DNA of 64,000 nucleotides from Amycolatopsis sp. NBC_01480 (GCF_036227205.1 NZ_CP109442.1:8556001-8620000), one strand, 5' to 3'; counted from the stretch's first letter, positions 44,111 through 53,320 are shown. The notes: a model not told the origin generated them from the sequence alone. A program made the numbers and translations.

Positions 44111-44701
44111 TCAGGCGGGCCGGTACCGCAGCTCGACGGCCCGCAGCGGATCACCGTCGTGGATCCGCTCCCACCGCACCGGGTCGATCCCCGGCGCGTC
44201 GAACAGCCGCACCCCGGAGCCGAGCATGACCGGCGCCAGGTGGACGTGGAACTCGTCGACCAGGCCCCGCTCCACGCACTGCCGGGCGATGTCCTGGCTG
44301 TGGATCTCCAGGTCCTTGCCCGCCGCCGCGACCAGCCCGATCGCCACCGCCTCGGCCACGTCGCAGTCGAGGAACGTCATGCCGGGGTCCGGGATCGCGT
44401 CCCCGGGATGGTGGGTCAGCACGAACACCGGCCCGCTCCACGCGCCGCCGTACGGCTGCCGGCTCGCCTCGCCCGGATGCCGCGCGGCGATCGCGTCGTA
44501 ACCGCGGCGGCCGCCCAGCACCGCCCCGAGACTGCCGATCGCCTCCTCGTGGCAGCCCGGGCGCACCGTCGTCCCGCCCGCCCAGTCCAGCGAATGCCCG
44601 GGCCCGGCCGCGAACCCGTCCAGCGACATCATCAGGTGCCAGCGCACCTTTCCTTTTGCGGTACTGCCCTTTGTGGTGCTGCCTTTTGCGGTGCTGCTCA
44701 T
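44111..44701 (-). CDS. Dihydrofolate-reductase-like (RibD C-terminal domain) protein
   Basis: A 196-residue protein with the RibD-C/DHFR-like fold: VRWHLMMSLDGFAAGPG, LGGRRGYDAIAARHP, the phosphate loop VAAAGKDLEIHSQDIARQC and HLAPVMLGSGVRLFD. Such stand-alone proteins probably reduce a small molecule with NADPH but are not folate enzymes. Before the domain, residues 3-17 hold three 5-residue repeats of the form S-T-(A/T)-K-G. GGGAGG precedes the ATG at 44701. Function remains unknown. Confidence 0.85.
   Translation of the reverse strand: MSSTAKGSTTKGSTAKGKVRWHLMMSLDGFAAGPGHSLDWAGGTTVRPGCHEEAIGSLGAVLGGRRGYDAIAARHPGEASRQPYGGAWSGPVFVLTHHPGDAIPDPGMTFLDCDVAEAVAIGLVAAAGKDLEIHSQDIARQCVERGLVDEFHVHLAPVMLGSGVRLFDAPGIDPVRWERIHDGDPLRAVELRYRPA
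44652..44695. repeat. 15-base tandem repeat coding for a Ser-Thr-Ala-Lys-Gly tract
   Basis: Three 15-base units of the form GCC(T/C)TTTGYGGTRCT stand head to tail (about 44652-44665, 44666-44680, 44681-44695) within the 5' end of the DHFR-like gene. Being a multiple of three, they could vary in number without shifting the frame. Confidence 0.7.
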
Positions 44702-44757
44702 CGGAGCCTCCCGTGGTTTCGCGTCTTGCCCGGGTAGACCGGGCCGGGCGCGGAAAC

Positions 44758-45480
44758 TCATCGGTGCGCGGGAAACCCCGCGGCCACATCCCAGCGCACG
44801 CGGGAGACCGAAGGCTCCAGCGAAAGCCGCGAGACGGCCGACTCCATCTGGGCGTCGTCACGCTGGTCGCCCGCGAGTTCGGCGCGGACCTCGACCGTGC
44901 CGTCGGCCGGGCGGTCGACGCTCTCCACCGAAAGCAGGCGGAAGTCCGTGCGGGTCAAGGCTTGCACGAGAAGGGCGCGCACGTGGGCTTCGTCTGCGTC
45001 GCGGGTGACGGCCTCGAAGGAGTAGCGCGCCGGAGTCTCGTCACCGGTCTCCGGACGCCGGTCGACGATCCGGCCCAGAGCCCGCAGCAGCACGTTCACC
45101 GCGACGACCACGGCGGTCCCGGCCACCGCCACCCGGTACAGCCCGGCCCCCGCCAGCGAGCCGACCGCGGCGGCGCACCACAGCGTCGCCGCGGTGTTGA
45201 GGCCGCGGACGTTCAGGCCGTCGCGCAGGATCACGCCGGCGCCGAGGAACCCGATGCCGGACACGATCTGCGCGGCCACTCGCGTCGGGTCGGCGTTCCC
45301 GGTGCCGGACAGGCCGCCGAAGCCGTGGGCGGACAGCAGGACGAACAGCGTGGCCCCGACGGCGACCAGCGCGTTGGTGCGCAGGCCCGCCATCCGGGCG
45401 CGGTACTGGCGCTCGAACCCGATGACGGCACCCAGCCCGACACCCGTGCCGACGCGCAGCAGCATTTCGAAAGTGGTCAT
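44758..45480 (-). CDS. MgtC/SapB-family membrane protein
   Basis: A 240-residue protein. The N-terminal half has four membrane helices with the MgtC signature GAVIGFERQYRARMAGLRTNALVAVGA and SGIGFLGAGVILR. The C-terminal half is a cytoplasmic ACT-like domain (FRLLSVESVDRP). MgtC proteins support growth in low magnesium and can inhibit the F-ATPase in pathogens. The ATG at 45480 starts the family domain. The upstream leader has a possible 20-codon ORF and two hairpins. Confidence 0.88.
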   Translation of the reverse strand: MTTFEMLLRVGTGVGLGAVIGFERQYRARMAGLRTNALVAVGATLFVLLSAHGFGGLSGTGNADPTRVAAQIVSGIGFLGAGVILRDGLNVRGLNTAATLWCAAAVGSLAGAGLYRVAVAGTAVVVAVNVLLRALGRIVDRRPETGDETPARYSFEAVTRDADEAHVRALLVQALTRTDFRLLSVESVDRPADGTVEVRAELAGDQRDDAQMESAVSRLSLEPSVSRVRWDVAAGFPAHR

Positions 45481-45518
45481 GATCCGGCTCTTTTCCGGCG
45501 TGCGCACACAGCCAGACA

Positions 45519-45554
45519 GGGGCGCGCCGGAGCCGCCCCGCGCTGGATCAGCGC
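45519..45554 (-). promoter_or_regulatory. Two adjacent hairpins in the mgtC leader
   Basis: On the message strand, the bases at 45554-45549 pair with 45545-45540 (GCGCTG with CAGCGC, 3-base loop), and 45539-45534 pair with 45524-45519 (GGGGCG with CGCCCC). The first hairpin contains the stop codon of the upstream ORF at 45548-45610. This layout could couple leader translation to mgtC expression. Confidence 0.4.
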
Positions 45555-45610
45555 CCGCGAGACCCGCGGGTGAGGGCGATTCCGGTCCGCACAGGACTGT
45601 CTTCCGGCAT
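45548..45610 (-). CDS. Possible 20-codon upstream ORF in the mgtC leader
   Basis: Reads MPEDSPVRTGIALTRGSRGR from an ATG at 45610 with GAGGTGAGC 5 bases upstream. It ends 67 bases before mgtC. Salmonella mgtC is controlled by short leader ORFs that sense ATP, proline or arginine-related charging; this peptide has two prolines and four arginines. Only the good ribosome-binding site and position support it. Confidence 0.4.
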   Translation of the reverse strand: MPEDSPVRTGIALTRGSRGR

Positions 45611-45725
45611 GTGCCGCTCACCTCGCTTCCGTGCTCGTGGACTGATCAACTCGGTCACTGTACGCGCCGGCCCCCGCTTCGGCCGAGGGCCTTGTGACCA
45701 CCGCCTCGTCTTCCGTCAGCCCTGG

Positions 45726-47330
45726 TCAGGGGACGACAGCGCCGGTTTTCGGGTCCAGCTTCAGGGTTTTCGCCTTCGGGGACGAGAAGTCGAACATCCC
45801 GGTCAACGGCGCGGCGAGCGCGTCGTAGGAGCTGTCGCCGATGCGGCCGAGGTGCCAGTTGTCCTCGATGAACCGGAGCACCGAGGTCTGGTCGGTCATC
45901 GTGTGGTCGACCCGGTTGACCTTGCTGTACGGCGAGATCACCAGCAGCGGCAGGCGCGGGCCGTAGCCGCAGCGGTCGGCGTAGCCGCCCAGCTTCACCG
46001 GGTGTGAGGTGCAGATCGGCGAGTCCTGCGCGGCGTCGTGCGAGCCGTTCACGATCTTCGGGGCCTGGTGGTCGTACCAGCCGTCGGAGTCGTCGTAGGC
46101 GAGCACGATCGCGGTGTCGCGCCAGTGCGGCGAGGCCTGGATCTTGTTCACCTCGGCGGCCACGAACGCCTGCTCGTCCAGCGGGTCCGAGTAACCGGCG
46201 TGACCGTCCTGATAGGACGGTGCCTTGAGGAAGCTGACCGCCGGCATGGTGCCCGCGCCGAGGGCGTCGTTGAAATCGCTCACGTCGTACTGGTGGTTGG
46301 CCTGGTCGGTCTGGCCGACCGCGTGCAGCGAGCTGGGCGGCAGGTGCTTCGGGTTGGCCGTGGACCGGTAGTACTGGAACGGCTCGTGGTGCGGGCTGTA
46401 GTCCACCGACGCCTGGCCGCCGACGTTCGGGTGCTGGGTGCCGCAGACCGCGTACCCGTTGGCGGCACCGGTCGGCTTGAAGCCGCCTTCGAACCAGCCC
46501 CAGGTGACGTTGCGGGCGTTGAGCAGGTCGCCGACGTTGCGGCCCTGCAATGCCCCGAGGTTGTCGGTGGCGGTGTGGTTGTTGTCGGAGCAGTCGTCGA
46601 ACGCCGGGTCCGGGTCGGTGATCATGGTGCCGACGCCCTGGGCGTCCGGCGAGGCGGCCGTCTTCGGGTCCACCTTGGGCTCGCCGGTGACCGAGTCCAC
46701 CGGCTGGAGGCCGTGGGTCTGGCCGGAGACCAGGTTGACCGCGCCGGGGCTGGACGGGCCGAAGACCGCGTCGAACGAGTTGTCGTTCAGCGCGTAGTGC
46801 TGGGCGTAGTTCCACATCGCGGTGACGGTGTTGCCGTCGAAGTAGTCCATCACCAGGCCGGGCTCGCCGAACAGCACCGGCTGCCCGGTGCATTTGTCCT
46901 TCTCGGTGTGCTCGACGAACTTGTCCATCTTCCCGCCGTTGAAGGCGGCCTGCTCCTTGTTGTAGTCGTGCGCCTGGTCGCAGGTCAGCGCCTGGTCCGG
47001 GCTGAGCCGCTTGGGGTTGTACGCGTTGGGGTTGTCGGTCAGGAGCTTCGGTGTCAGCCCGTTCACCGCCGGGGTGCCGGGCGCGGGCCGGAACGGCGTG
47101 CCGTTTTCGTTGGTGGCCTTCGGATAGGTGCCGAAGTAGTGGTCGAACGAGATGTTCTCGCCGAAGATCACCACCACGTGCTTGATCGGCGTCGCGGTGG
47201 CGAAGCCCGCCGCGTCCACCGCGTGCCCGGGCACCGGTGCCGCCTCACTGCTCGCGCACGCCGACGCCAGCAGCGCGGCCATGGCCAGCGCGCCCGCGGC
47301 GAGCGCCGTCCTCCTCCTGCTCCTGCCCAC
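45726..47330 (-). CDS. Phosphoesterase-family lipoprotein (phospholipase C/acid phosphatase type)
   Basis: A 534-residue exported protein. The N-terminus GALAMAALLASACASSEA has a lipobox (ASAC). The catalytic domain begins HVVVIFGENISFDHYFGTYP, the signature of bacterial phospholipase C and AcpA acid phosphatases, and has YDDSDGWYDHQAP near the C-terminus with further metal ligands. It probably releases phosphate or cleaves phospholipids outside the cell. It ends with a KLDPKTGAVVP tail. The start is a GTG. It follows efeB by 27 bases on the same strand and may be read through from it. Confidence 0.88.
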   Translation of the reverse strand: MGRSRRRTALAAGALAMAALLASACASSEAAPVPGHAVDAAGFATATPIKHVVVIFGENISFDHYFGTYPKATNENGTPFRPAPGTPAVNGLTPKLLTDNPNAYNPKRLSPDQALTCDQAHDYNKEQAAFNGGKMDKFVEHTEKDKCTGQPVLFGEPGLVMDYFDGNTVTAMWNYAQHYALNDNSFDAVFGPSSPGAVNLVSGQTHGLQPVDSVTGEPKVDPKTAASPDAQGVGTMITDPDPAFDDCSDNNHTATDNLGALQGRNVGDLLNARNVTWGWFEGGFKPTGAANGYAVCGTQHPNVGGQASVDYSPHHEPFQYYRSTANPKHLPPSSLHAVGQTDQANHQYDVSDFNDALGAGTMPAVSFLKAPSYQDGHAGYSDPLDEQAFVAAEVNKIQASPHWRDTAIVLAYDDSDGWYDHQAPKIVNGSHDAAQDSPICTSHPVKLGGYADRCGYGPRLPLLVISPYSKVNRVDHTMTDQTSVLRFIEDNWHLGRIGDSSYDALAAPLTGMFDFSSPKAKTLKLDPKTGAVVP

Positions 47331-47357
47331 AACCTGCCCCTTTCCGCCCAGTGGTGC

Positions 47358-48518
47358 CTAACCCAGTAACGCCCGGCCGAAGTGGTCGGCCGGGCCGGTC
47401 ACGCCGGGCAGCAGGTAGAAGTACCCGCCCCCGAACGGTGAGACGTAATCGGTGAGCGGCTCGCCGGCGAGCCGCTGCTGCACGGTCTCGAACTGGCGCT
47501 CGAGGTCGCGCTGGTAACAGGTGAACACCAGCCCCATGTCGAGGTTGCCGTTCGAGTCCACACCACGGTCGTAGTTCACCGCGCGCCGCAGGATCCGCTC
47601 GCCGTCGGTCTGCGGCGTGCGCGGGTTGGCGCGGCGGATGTGGCTGGTCAGCGGGATCACGGTGCCCACGGGGTCCTGGCCGTAACGCGGCTCGTCGGAC
47701 TCCCGGTCGCCGTCGAGCGGGGCGCCGGTGTCGCGCCGGCGGCCGATCATGTTCTCCCGCTCGGAAAGCGAGACGCGGTCCCAGAACTCGACCAGCATCC
47801 GGATCAGCCGGATCACCTGGTAGCTGCCGCCCTCGTCCGTCCACACCAGACTGTCCAAGGCGGGCGGCTCCGGGTTGGCCGTGCCGTCCTTGAAGCCCAG
47901 CAGGTTGCGCGGTGTGCCCGACGGACGCGGGGGTGCGGTGAAGCCGTCGATCTTCCAGCGCAGCTGCATCCCGCCGCGGGTGGCGCGAGTGAGGTCACGC
48001 AGGGCGTGCAGCACGGTGTCCGGCTCCTCGGCGCTGAGGGTGAGACTCAGGTCGCCGTGGCACCAGGCCGGGTCGAGCGCGTCGTCTGGGAACATGGTCA
48101 TCGGCTTGAGCTTCGCGGGTTTGCGCGACGCGAGGCCGTAACGGCCGTCGAACAGAGACGAGCCCGCGCCGAGCAGCACTGAAAGCTCTCCCGGCGGCAC
48201 CTCGGGCCCGAGCACACCGGAGTCGGCGGGCGGGCCGGTGATGCCGACCGCGGCGGGCGCTCCCCCGCGGGTCAGGAACCGGGCCCGGTCGGTCAGCTCG
48301 TGGAACAGGCCGGTCAGCTCGGCCCGGTCCTGCGCGACGACGTCGAAGGCCGCGACGATCGTGTGCCGCGGCGGGTCCGAGAGGATCGCCTCCTGCCGCC
48401 GGCCGTAAAACGGGGTGCCGCTGGAGCTCGCCGCCGCGCTGCCGGCCATCCCGGCCAGGCCCGCACCGGCGCCCGCGGCCGCCGCCCCGCGCAGGAACGC
48501 GCGCCGCCCGAGCGTCAC
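47358..48518 (-). CDS. efeB: Tat-exported DyP-type heme peroxidase EfeB
   Basis: A 386-residue DyP peroxidase. A twin-arginine signal ([20 protein letters not shown]) directs export of the folded protein. The catalytic motif is GFKDGTANP (aspartate), with the proximal histidine in [10 protein letters not shown] and a conserved arginine. EfeB oxidises ferrous iron or removes iron from heme in the EfeUOB system. Its GTG overlaps the efeO stop (48515-48518). No efeU permease is adjacent. Confidence 0.92.
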   Translation of the reverse strand: MTLGRRAFLRGAAAAGAGAGLAGMAGSAAASSSGTPFYGRRQEAILSDPPRHTIVAAFDVVAQDRAELTGLFHELTDRARFLTRGGAPAAVGITGPPADSGVLGPEVPPGELSVLLGAGSSLFDGRYGLASRKPAKLKPMTMFPDDALDPAWCHGDLSLTLSAEEPDTVLHALRDLTRATRGGMQLRWKIDGFTAPPRPSGTPRNLLGFKDGTANPEPPALDSLVWTDEGGSYQVIRLIRMLVEFWDRVSLSERENMIGRRRDTGAPLDGDRESDEPRYGQDPVGTVIPLTSHIRRANPRTPQTDGERILRRAVNYDRGVDSNGNLDMGLVFTCYQRDLERQFETVQQRLAGEPLTDYVSPFGGGYFYLLPGVTGPADHFGRALLG

Positions 48519-49669
48519 GAGACCCTCCGCGGCTCGGCGATCGCGGCGATCGGCGCCAGGCGCTCGGTGAGTTCCGAGACGTCGGCGTTGACGCGTTCGC
48601 GTTGTGGCTGCGCCAGTTCCGCCAGCGAGCTGCCCTCGACGGCCTTGAGGTCGCGCTCGGTCCGGTCGAGCCAGGCGTCGAGGTCCTTCAGACCCGGGAA
48701 GCGGGTGGCCAGCAGCGGCCGGAGCACGTCGAGCACGGCGCGGGTGCCGGTGACGTTCGCGCCGGCGGTGGCCAGGCTGCTGCCGCTGCCGTAGTCGGTG
48801 CGGCCGGTCAGCTCGGCCTGCAGGGTGTTCTCCATGATCTCGTGCGCGCGCAGGCCGAGGTCGTTCTGGTCGATCTGGGCGTCGGCGAACGCGGTCTTGA
48901 GAGCTGACACGTCGGCGTCCAACTGGTCGGCGACCGGGGCCAGGCTGCCGAGGCTTTCGTTGTGCCACAAGCCGTTCTCGAGCCGGTGGAAGCCGGTGAA
49001 GCCCGGGTCCGCCGCGCCGCCGGGCAGGCCGTCGGTGGTGCCGTTGATGGCGCCGTCGGAGTCGCCGAACGCGTCGTAAGCGGCGCCGAGGCGCTCGTAG
49101 GTCAGGTGCGCGGTGAGCCAGTCGCGCCGGCTCGACTCCCGGTTTCCACTGTGGACGGACCGCTTGAGCGCGGCGGTCTGGCCGGCCAGCGTGCCGAGCC
49201 CGTCGGCGACGTAGGCGTGGTACTGCTTGAGCGGGCCGAGCAGGTCGGCGTTCGTCACGGGCACCACCGCGGAGCCCGGCCGGTCCGCGCCGCCGGTGAC
49301 CTGCACCGTCGCGCCGACGAACGGGGTGCCGTCGTCGGGGATGCAGCGCAGCGCGTAGCCGCCGTTGCCGAGGTTGACCGGGAGCGCGCGCGTGGTGCCG
49401 GCCCCGACGCCGTCCAGCTCGCCGAACACCGTGCCGGTGGCGGGGTCGATCACCTCGACCTCCACGGTGACCGCGGCGTTGTTGCGCACCTGCAGCGTCT
49501 GCGAGCCGGGCCGCGGCGCGGTCCAGCCGTTGCCGCACACGGACCGCGACACCTCGATCGGGGCGGCCGCGCCGGTCTCGTCCCCCGGCATCAGTGACAC
49601 GGCCACGGTGGCGCCCACCACCACGACCAAGAACCCGGCAGCACCCAGCAGGACCACCGAGCGCCGCAC
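48515..49669 (-). CDS. efeO: Iron-uptake protein EfeO (cupredoxin plus imelysin domains)
   Basis: A 384-residue exported protein. An N-terminal membrane anchor ([20 protein letters not shown]) precedes a cupredoxin-like domain with one cysteine in SVCGNGW and a second in ALRCIPDD. The M75/imelysin domain has the HxxE motif in [11 protein letters not shown] and [12 protein letters not shown]. EfeO captures iron for delivery to EfeU. It is the first gene of efeOB here. Whether an efeU gene exists elsewhere cannot be seen. Confidence 0.9.
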   Translation of the reverse strand: MRRSVVLLGAAGFLVVVVGATVAVSLMPGDETGAAAPIEVSRSVCGNGWTAPRPGSQTLQVRNNAAVTVEVEVIDPATGTVFGELDGVGAGTTRALPVNLGNGGYALRCIPDDGTPFVGATVQVTGGADRPGSAVVPVTNADLLGPLKQYHAYVADGLGTLAGQTAALKRSVHSGNRESSRRDWLTAHLTYERLGAAYDAFGDSDGAINGTTDGLPGGAADPGFTGFHRLENGLWHNESLGSLAPVADQLDADVSALKTAFADAQIDQNDLGLRAHEIMENTLQAELTGRTDYGSGSSLATAGANVTGTRAVLDVLRPLLATRFPGLKDLDAWLDRTERDLKAVEGSSLAELAQPQRERVNADVSELTERLAPIAAIAEPRRVS

Positions 49670-49788
49670 GTCAACTCCCCTCCGGTGAACTTCTGGCGGC
49701 TACTTTGACGGCTTGGTGTCCGGGTGACAAGAGGCTCGTCCCGTTATGCCCGATTTTCCGCCGAAACTAGCTCGGCGCAGAGACGCGA

Positions 49789-49824
49789 AACCGGGCCGCC
49801 CGCTCGGTCGCGGACGGCCCGGTT
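49789..49824. terminator. Terminator of the tripeptidyl-aminopeptidase-like gene
   Basis: AACCGGGCCG (49789-49798) pairs with CGGCCCGGTT (49815-49824) in a 10-bp stem with a 16-base loop. It begins 11 bases past the stop codon at 49835 on the minus strand. Confidence 0.65.
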
Positions 49825-49834
49825 CGTGCCGCGC

Positions 49835-51505
49835 TCAGCCCTGGGCGGTCGCCGGGGTCTCGAACGGCTGCGTATCGGGCTGGAAGACCTGGCCTTCGGC
49901 AGGCACCTTGAGGTCGGTCAGGTAGTCGCCCGCGGCCTGCTCCACGGTGCGGGAGTTGCCCAGGATGCAGTGGCCGAAGGAGTCGACCGAGAGCAGCCGG
50001 GAGTTGCCCAGCTCGGCGGCCATGCGCTTGCCGAACGCGTACTGCGTGGCCGGGTCGTAGAAGTTGCTGATCACGAGCACGGGGACGTCGGTGTTCGCGT
50101 GCCACGGGCCCGAGTACCGGTCCGACTTCTTCGCCGACGGCCAGACCGGGCACGCGGCGATGTCGGAGAACACCTGGTAGCGCCCGAAAGTCGGCGACTG
50201 CCGGTCCGCCTTCCCGGCGATCCCGGGCACCTGGGACTGGCTGATCCGCATCGGCTTGTCCGCGCAGTTCACGCCGAAGTAGGAGTCGTCACCGGTGTAC
50301 GGGCTGTCCGGGGCGAGATCGGCCGTGCCGGCGCTGTCGACGAGGCCGTTCTTGGCCGTGCCGAACGTCTTCAGCCCGTGCGACGCCAGGCCCTGCTGCT
50401 GTCCGGCCGGCGGGTGGATGGCGTCGTACAGCGTCTGCAGGTCGGCGGCCAGGTTGGCGAACCCGGCCGGCGAGTACAGCGTGCCCGAGACCGTGCCGGT
50501 GAAGCTGTTGATGTCCACGGCCGGGACGCCGGGCAGCTGGATGGTGTGCTGGTCGCGGAGGTAGTTCCGCAGCTCGTCGAACTTGGCGCGCGGGTCGCCG
50601 GAGCTGAACGCGCACTTTTCGCCGGCCTGGTCGCAGCGCTTGAGGAAGGCGTCGAGCGAGATCTCGAAGCCCTGCGCGCGCTGGAGGTCGTAGGTGACGC
50701 CGTCGGTGGTCCGCAGCTGGGGGTCGACGTTGCCGTCGATAACGATCGCGCGGGTCTGCTTAGGGAACATCGCGGCGTACGTCGAGCCGATCAGTGTGCC
50801 GTAGGAGAAGCCGACGTAGGTCAGCTTCTGGTCGCCGACGGCGGCGCGGAGCTGGTCCAGGTCGCGCACCACGTCCTTGGTGGACATGTGGTTCAGCAGT
50901 GCGCCCGCGTTGTTCTTGCAGAACTGGCCGTAGTCCTTGTACGCCGCGAGCGTCGTGGAGATCTCGCTGCGCGACAGCGGAACCAGCGTGGTCGAGCCGA
51001 GCACCTCGTTGGCGTCTTCCGCGGTGGTGAAGCAGCGCAGCGGATTGCTGTCGCCGACCCCGCGCGGGTCGAACCCGATCAGGTCGAACCGGTCCAGCAC
51101 CGAGCCCGGGAAGTAGGCGGCCCCGGCCAGCGGCATCCGCAGCCCGGACCCGCCCGGCCCGCCGGGATTGAGGAACAACGACCCGATCCGCTGCGCGGGC
51201 ACCTTCGCCGCGCGCTTGAGCAGGGCGATGTCGATGGTCCCCAGCGCCGCGTCGTCATGGTCGATCGGCACCCGGTAGCGGGCACAGCTGTACAGCTTCA
51301 GCTCGTCGGCGGGCACCCCGGCCAACGTCCCCTTGGGGCAAGCGCCCCAGGAAACCCCGGCCACTGCCCCGACCTGCGCCGCTTGAACTCCGGCCGTTGC
51401 CGTGTCCGCCCCGGCCGCTGCCGCGGAGCCCGCGCCCGCGAGCGCCACCCCCGCGCCGAGCGCGACCACCAGCGCGGCCGCCCGCACTCTTCTGGATCCC
51501 CGCAC
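49835..51505 (-). CDS. Secreted alpha/beta hydrolase, tripeptidyl aminopeptidase type
   Basis: A 556-residue secreted enzyme. The signal peptide ALVVALGAGVALAGAGSAAAA is followed by an alpha/beta hydrolase domain with NPGGPGGSG as oxyanion region, the nucleophile in GFSYGTLIGS, aspartate in ISNFYDPATQY and histidine in VDSFGHCILG. The C-terminal TAP-like domain marks the family of Streptomyces Tap and SlpD/E, which remove tripeptides from exported proteins. The GTG at 51505 is preferred to a more distant ATG because it leaves a normal signal peptide. Confidence 0.88.
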   Translation of the reverse strand: MRGSRRVRAAALVVALGAGVALAGAGSAAAAGADTATAGVQAAQVGAVAGVSWGACPKGTLAGVPADELKLYSCARYRVPIDHDDAALGTIDIALLKRAAKVPAQRIGSLFLNPGGPGGSGLRMPLAGAAYFPGSVLDRFDLIGFDPRGVGDSNPLRCFTTAEDANEVLGSTTLVPLSRSEISTTLAAYKDYGQFCKNNAGALLNHMSTKDVVRDLDQLRAAVGDQKLTYVGFSYGTLIGSTYAAMFPKQTRAIVIDGNVDPQLRTTDGVTYDLQRAQGFEISLDAFLKRCDQAGEKCAFSSGDPRAKFDELRNYLRDQHTIQLPGVPAVDINSFTGTVSGTLYSPAGFANLAADLQTLYDAIHPPAGQQQGLASHGLKTFGTAKNGLVDSAGTADLAPDSPYTGDDSYFGVNCADKPMRISQSQVPGIAGKADRQSPTFGRYQVFSDIAACPVWPSAKKSDRYSGPWHANTDVPVLVISNFYDPATQYAFGKRMAAELGNSRLLSVDSFGHCILGNSRTVEQAAGDYLTDLKVPAEGQVFQPDTQPFETPATAQG

Positions 51506-51885
51506 GCCCTCACACCCTCCCGTTTCACGTCCGCACCCACGCGGGCACGGTCCGTCAGCACGGGCGAGACTCGCACAACCGGTCAAACCGGGGCACCGGC
51601 CGAAAGGAGGAGATCACGACACAAAAAGGCCTTGCCCAAGACAACCTCCGGCCACCACGGCCGGGCGCTCCTCAGGAGGCCGGCCAAGCCCGCTCTCTCG
51701 CACCCGGCCGGGCCTCGTTGTTCCGCCCCAGCCTTGGTTGCTCCAGCCCTGCCCCACCACCACCCTCAACGGAGGCGCTCCGCGCCCAGCCCTCATTCCA
51801 CGCACCCAATGTGGCGTTCGGTGCGTTGAGCGCACCGAACGCCACATTGGGGCGCAGTTGCCGTGGCGGGGAGCCGTCGCGGGAA
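51506..51885. other. 380-base non-coding interval
   Basis: I see no convincing gene. The left part is the promoter and leader of the secreted hydrolase. The right part holds hairpin repeat B copy 2 downstream of the F420-type reductase gene. Open frames on both strands show no family features and are probably GC artefacts. Confidence 0.6.
51805..51851. repeat. Intergenic hairpin repeat, family B, copy 2
   Basis: A perfect 21-bp stem (51805-51825 with 51831-51851) around a TTGAG loop; the arm includes CCCAATGTGGCGTTCGG. It is related to copy 1 at 17181-17261. It lies 35 bases downstream of the reductase gene at the end of the egt operon and probably terminates it. Confidence 0.88.
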
Positions 51886-52356
51886 CTACTGCGGCGAAAG
51901 CACGAACACCGGCAGCGGCCGCCCCGCTGCCACCCGCTCCATCTCGTAGCCGGGCCAGAATTCCAGCAGCTCCGCCCACATCCGCTCGTACTCCTCGCCC
52001 TCCAGCTCCCGGACCTTCACCGGCACGACCCGTCCCCGGATGGCCACCTCCGCCTCCGAGAGCGCGCGCAGGTTGAACGTCCAGGCCGGGTTCCGGGGCC
52101 GGCCCCAGTTCGAGCCGGTGAGCACGAAGTCCGCGCCGTGCGGGAAGTACAGCAGGTTCGTCGAGCGGGGCAGCCCGCTCTTGCGCCCGACCGTGGTCAG
52201 CCGCAGTGAGGGCAGCCCGGCGATCCCGACCAGGCTCACCTTCCCGCCGAACCACCGGTGGAGCTTCTTGTCCGCCCAGATGATGCCGCGGGAGGCCTCC
52301 ATCACCCAGGGCTGGGTGCCGAGCTTGCGGGCGAGGGTCGCGAGAGGGTTAGCCAC
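51886..52356 (-). CDS. Deazaflavin (F420)-dependent nitroreductase family protein (Ddn-like)
   Basis: A 156-residue protein of the actinobacterial Ddn/FDOR family. The typical segments are LRLTTVGRKSGLPRSTNLLYFPHGADFVLTGSNWGRPRNPAW and the flanking PVKVRELEGEE. Family members use F420H2 to reduce small molecules, including quinones. The GTG start overlaps the egtD stop by 8 bases, so it is translated with the ergothioneine genes. Its place at the operon end is that of egtE in mycobacteria, though it is unrelated to EgtE. Confidence 0.87.
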   Translation of the reverse strand: MANPLATLARKLGTQPWVMEASRGIIWADKKLHRWFGGKVSLVGIAGLPSLRLTTVGRKSGLPRSTNLLYFPHGADFVLTGSNWGRPRNPAWTFNLRALSEAEVAIRGRVVPVKVRELEGEEYERMWAELLEFWPGYEMERVAAGRPLPVFVLSPQ

Positions 52357-53320
52357 GGACAGATCTTGCCAAACTCACCCCGAACCGCTGCTGGGAGTCG
52401 GTCCACCACCGTTCCAGGCCGAACCCGGCGGCCTTCAGCTCCGCCTCGACGCCGCCGGGCCGGAACTTCGCCGAGATCTCGGTGCGGATGTGCTCGCCCT
52501 CGGCGAACCGCACCTGAAGGTCCGCGCCCGGGATGTCCACGGTCAGCGCCCGCCGCGCGCGCAGCCGCATCTCGATCCACTCGTTTTCGCTGTCCCAGTA
52601 GGAAACGTGCTCGAACGCGTCGACGTCGAAGTTCGCGCCCAGCCGGCTGTTGATCACGCGCAGCACGTTGCGGTTGAACGCCGCCGTGACCCCGGCCGCG
52701 TCGTCGTACGCGCGCTCCAGCGTTTCGCGGTCCTTCACCAGGTCGGTGCCGAGCAGCAGCCACTCGCCCTCGTCGAGCACCTCGCGCACCGAGCGCAGGA
52801 ACGTCGCGCGGTCCTCGGGCAGGAAGTTGCCGATCGTGCCGCCGAGGAAGGCGACCACCCGCGGCCGGCCGCCAGGCAGCAGGCCCAGGTGCTGGGTGAA
52901 ATCGCCGACGACACCGCGGACCTCCAGCTTCGGGTAGGCGGCGGCGATCGCCTCGGTGGCCTCGGCCAGCGCGGACTCCGAAACATCGAGCGGCACGAAC
53001 GATTCGAGCGTGCCGTGCCCGGTCAGCGCGTCGAGCAGCAGCCGGGTCTTCTCACTCGACCCGGACCCCAGCTCCACGAGCGTGTGCGCGCCGGTGAGCT
53101 GCGCGACGTCGCCGGCCCGCGCGGCCAGCACCTCGCGCTCGCTGCGGGTCGGGTAGTACTCCGGCAGCGCGGTGATCCGCTCGAACAGCTCGCTGCCGTC
53201 CGCGTCGTAGAACCACTTGGGCGGCAACCACTTCTGCGCCGCGGTGAGCCCGGCGCGGACGTCTTCGCGCAGCTCGCCCGTCACGTCGCTGCGATGGCTT
53301 TCCAGGTCGGCCTCGGTCAT
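52349..53320 (-). CDS. egtD: Histidine N-alpha-methyltransferase EgtD
   Basis: Methylates histidine three times with SAM to make hercynine, the first step of ergothioneine synthesis. The 323-residue protein has the EgtD family pattern: QKWLPPKWFYDADGSELFERIT, the SAM loop TLVELGSGSSEKTR, FLGGTIGNFLPEDRATFL and the C-terminal histidine-binding TEISAKFRPGG. Length equals that of the mycobacterial enzyme. The egtC stop and egtD start share one base (53320). It is the fourth gene of egtABCD. Confidence 0.95.
   Translation of the reverse strand: MTEADLESHRSDVTGELREDVRAGLTAAQKWLPPKWFYDADGSELFERITALPEYYPTRSEREVLAARAGDVAQLTGAHTLVELGSGSSEKTRLLLDALTGHGTLESFVPLDVSESALAEATEAIAAAYPKLEVRGVVGDFTQHLGLLPGGRPRVVAFLGGTIGNFLPEDRATFLRSVREVLDEGEWLLLGTDLVKDRETLERAYDDAAGVTAAFNRNVLRVINSRLGANFDVDAFEHVSYWDSENEWIEMRLRARRALTVDIPGADLQVRFAEGEHIRTEISAKFRPGGVEAELKAAGFGLERWWTDSQQRFGVSLARSVRG

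Noticed and set aside
45481..45650. Magnesium (M-box) or manganese riboswitch before mgtC
   Set aside because: I could not recognise the conserved core of either riboswitch. Only simple hairpins and an upstream ORF are visible.
51506..51804. Possible small gene after the AAAGGAGGAG sequence near 51604
   Set aside because: The purine-rich site is not followed by a start codon at suitable distance, and the frame shows no codon bias or family features.
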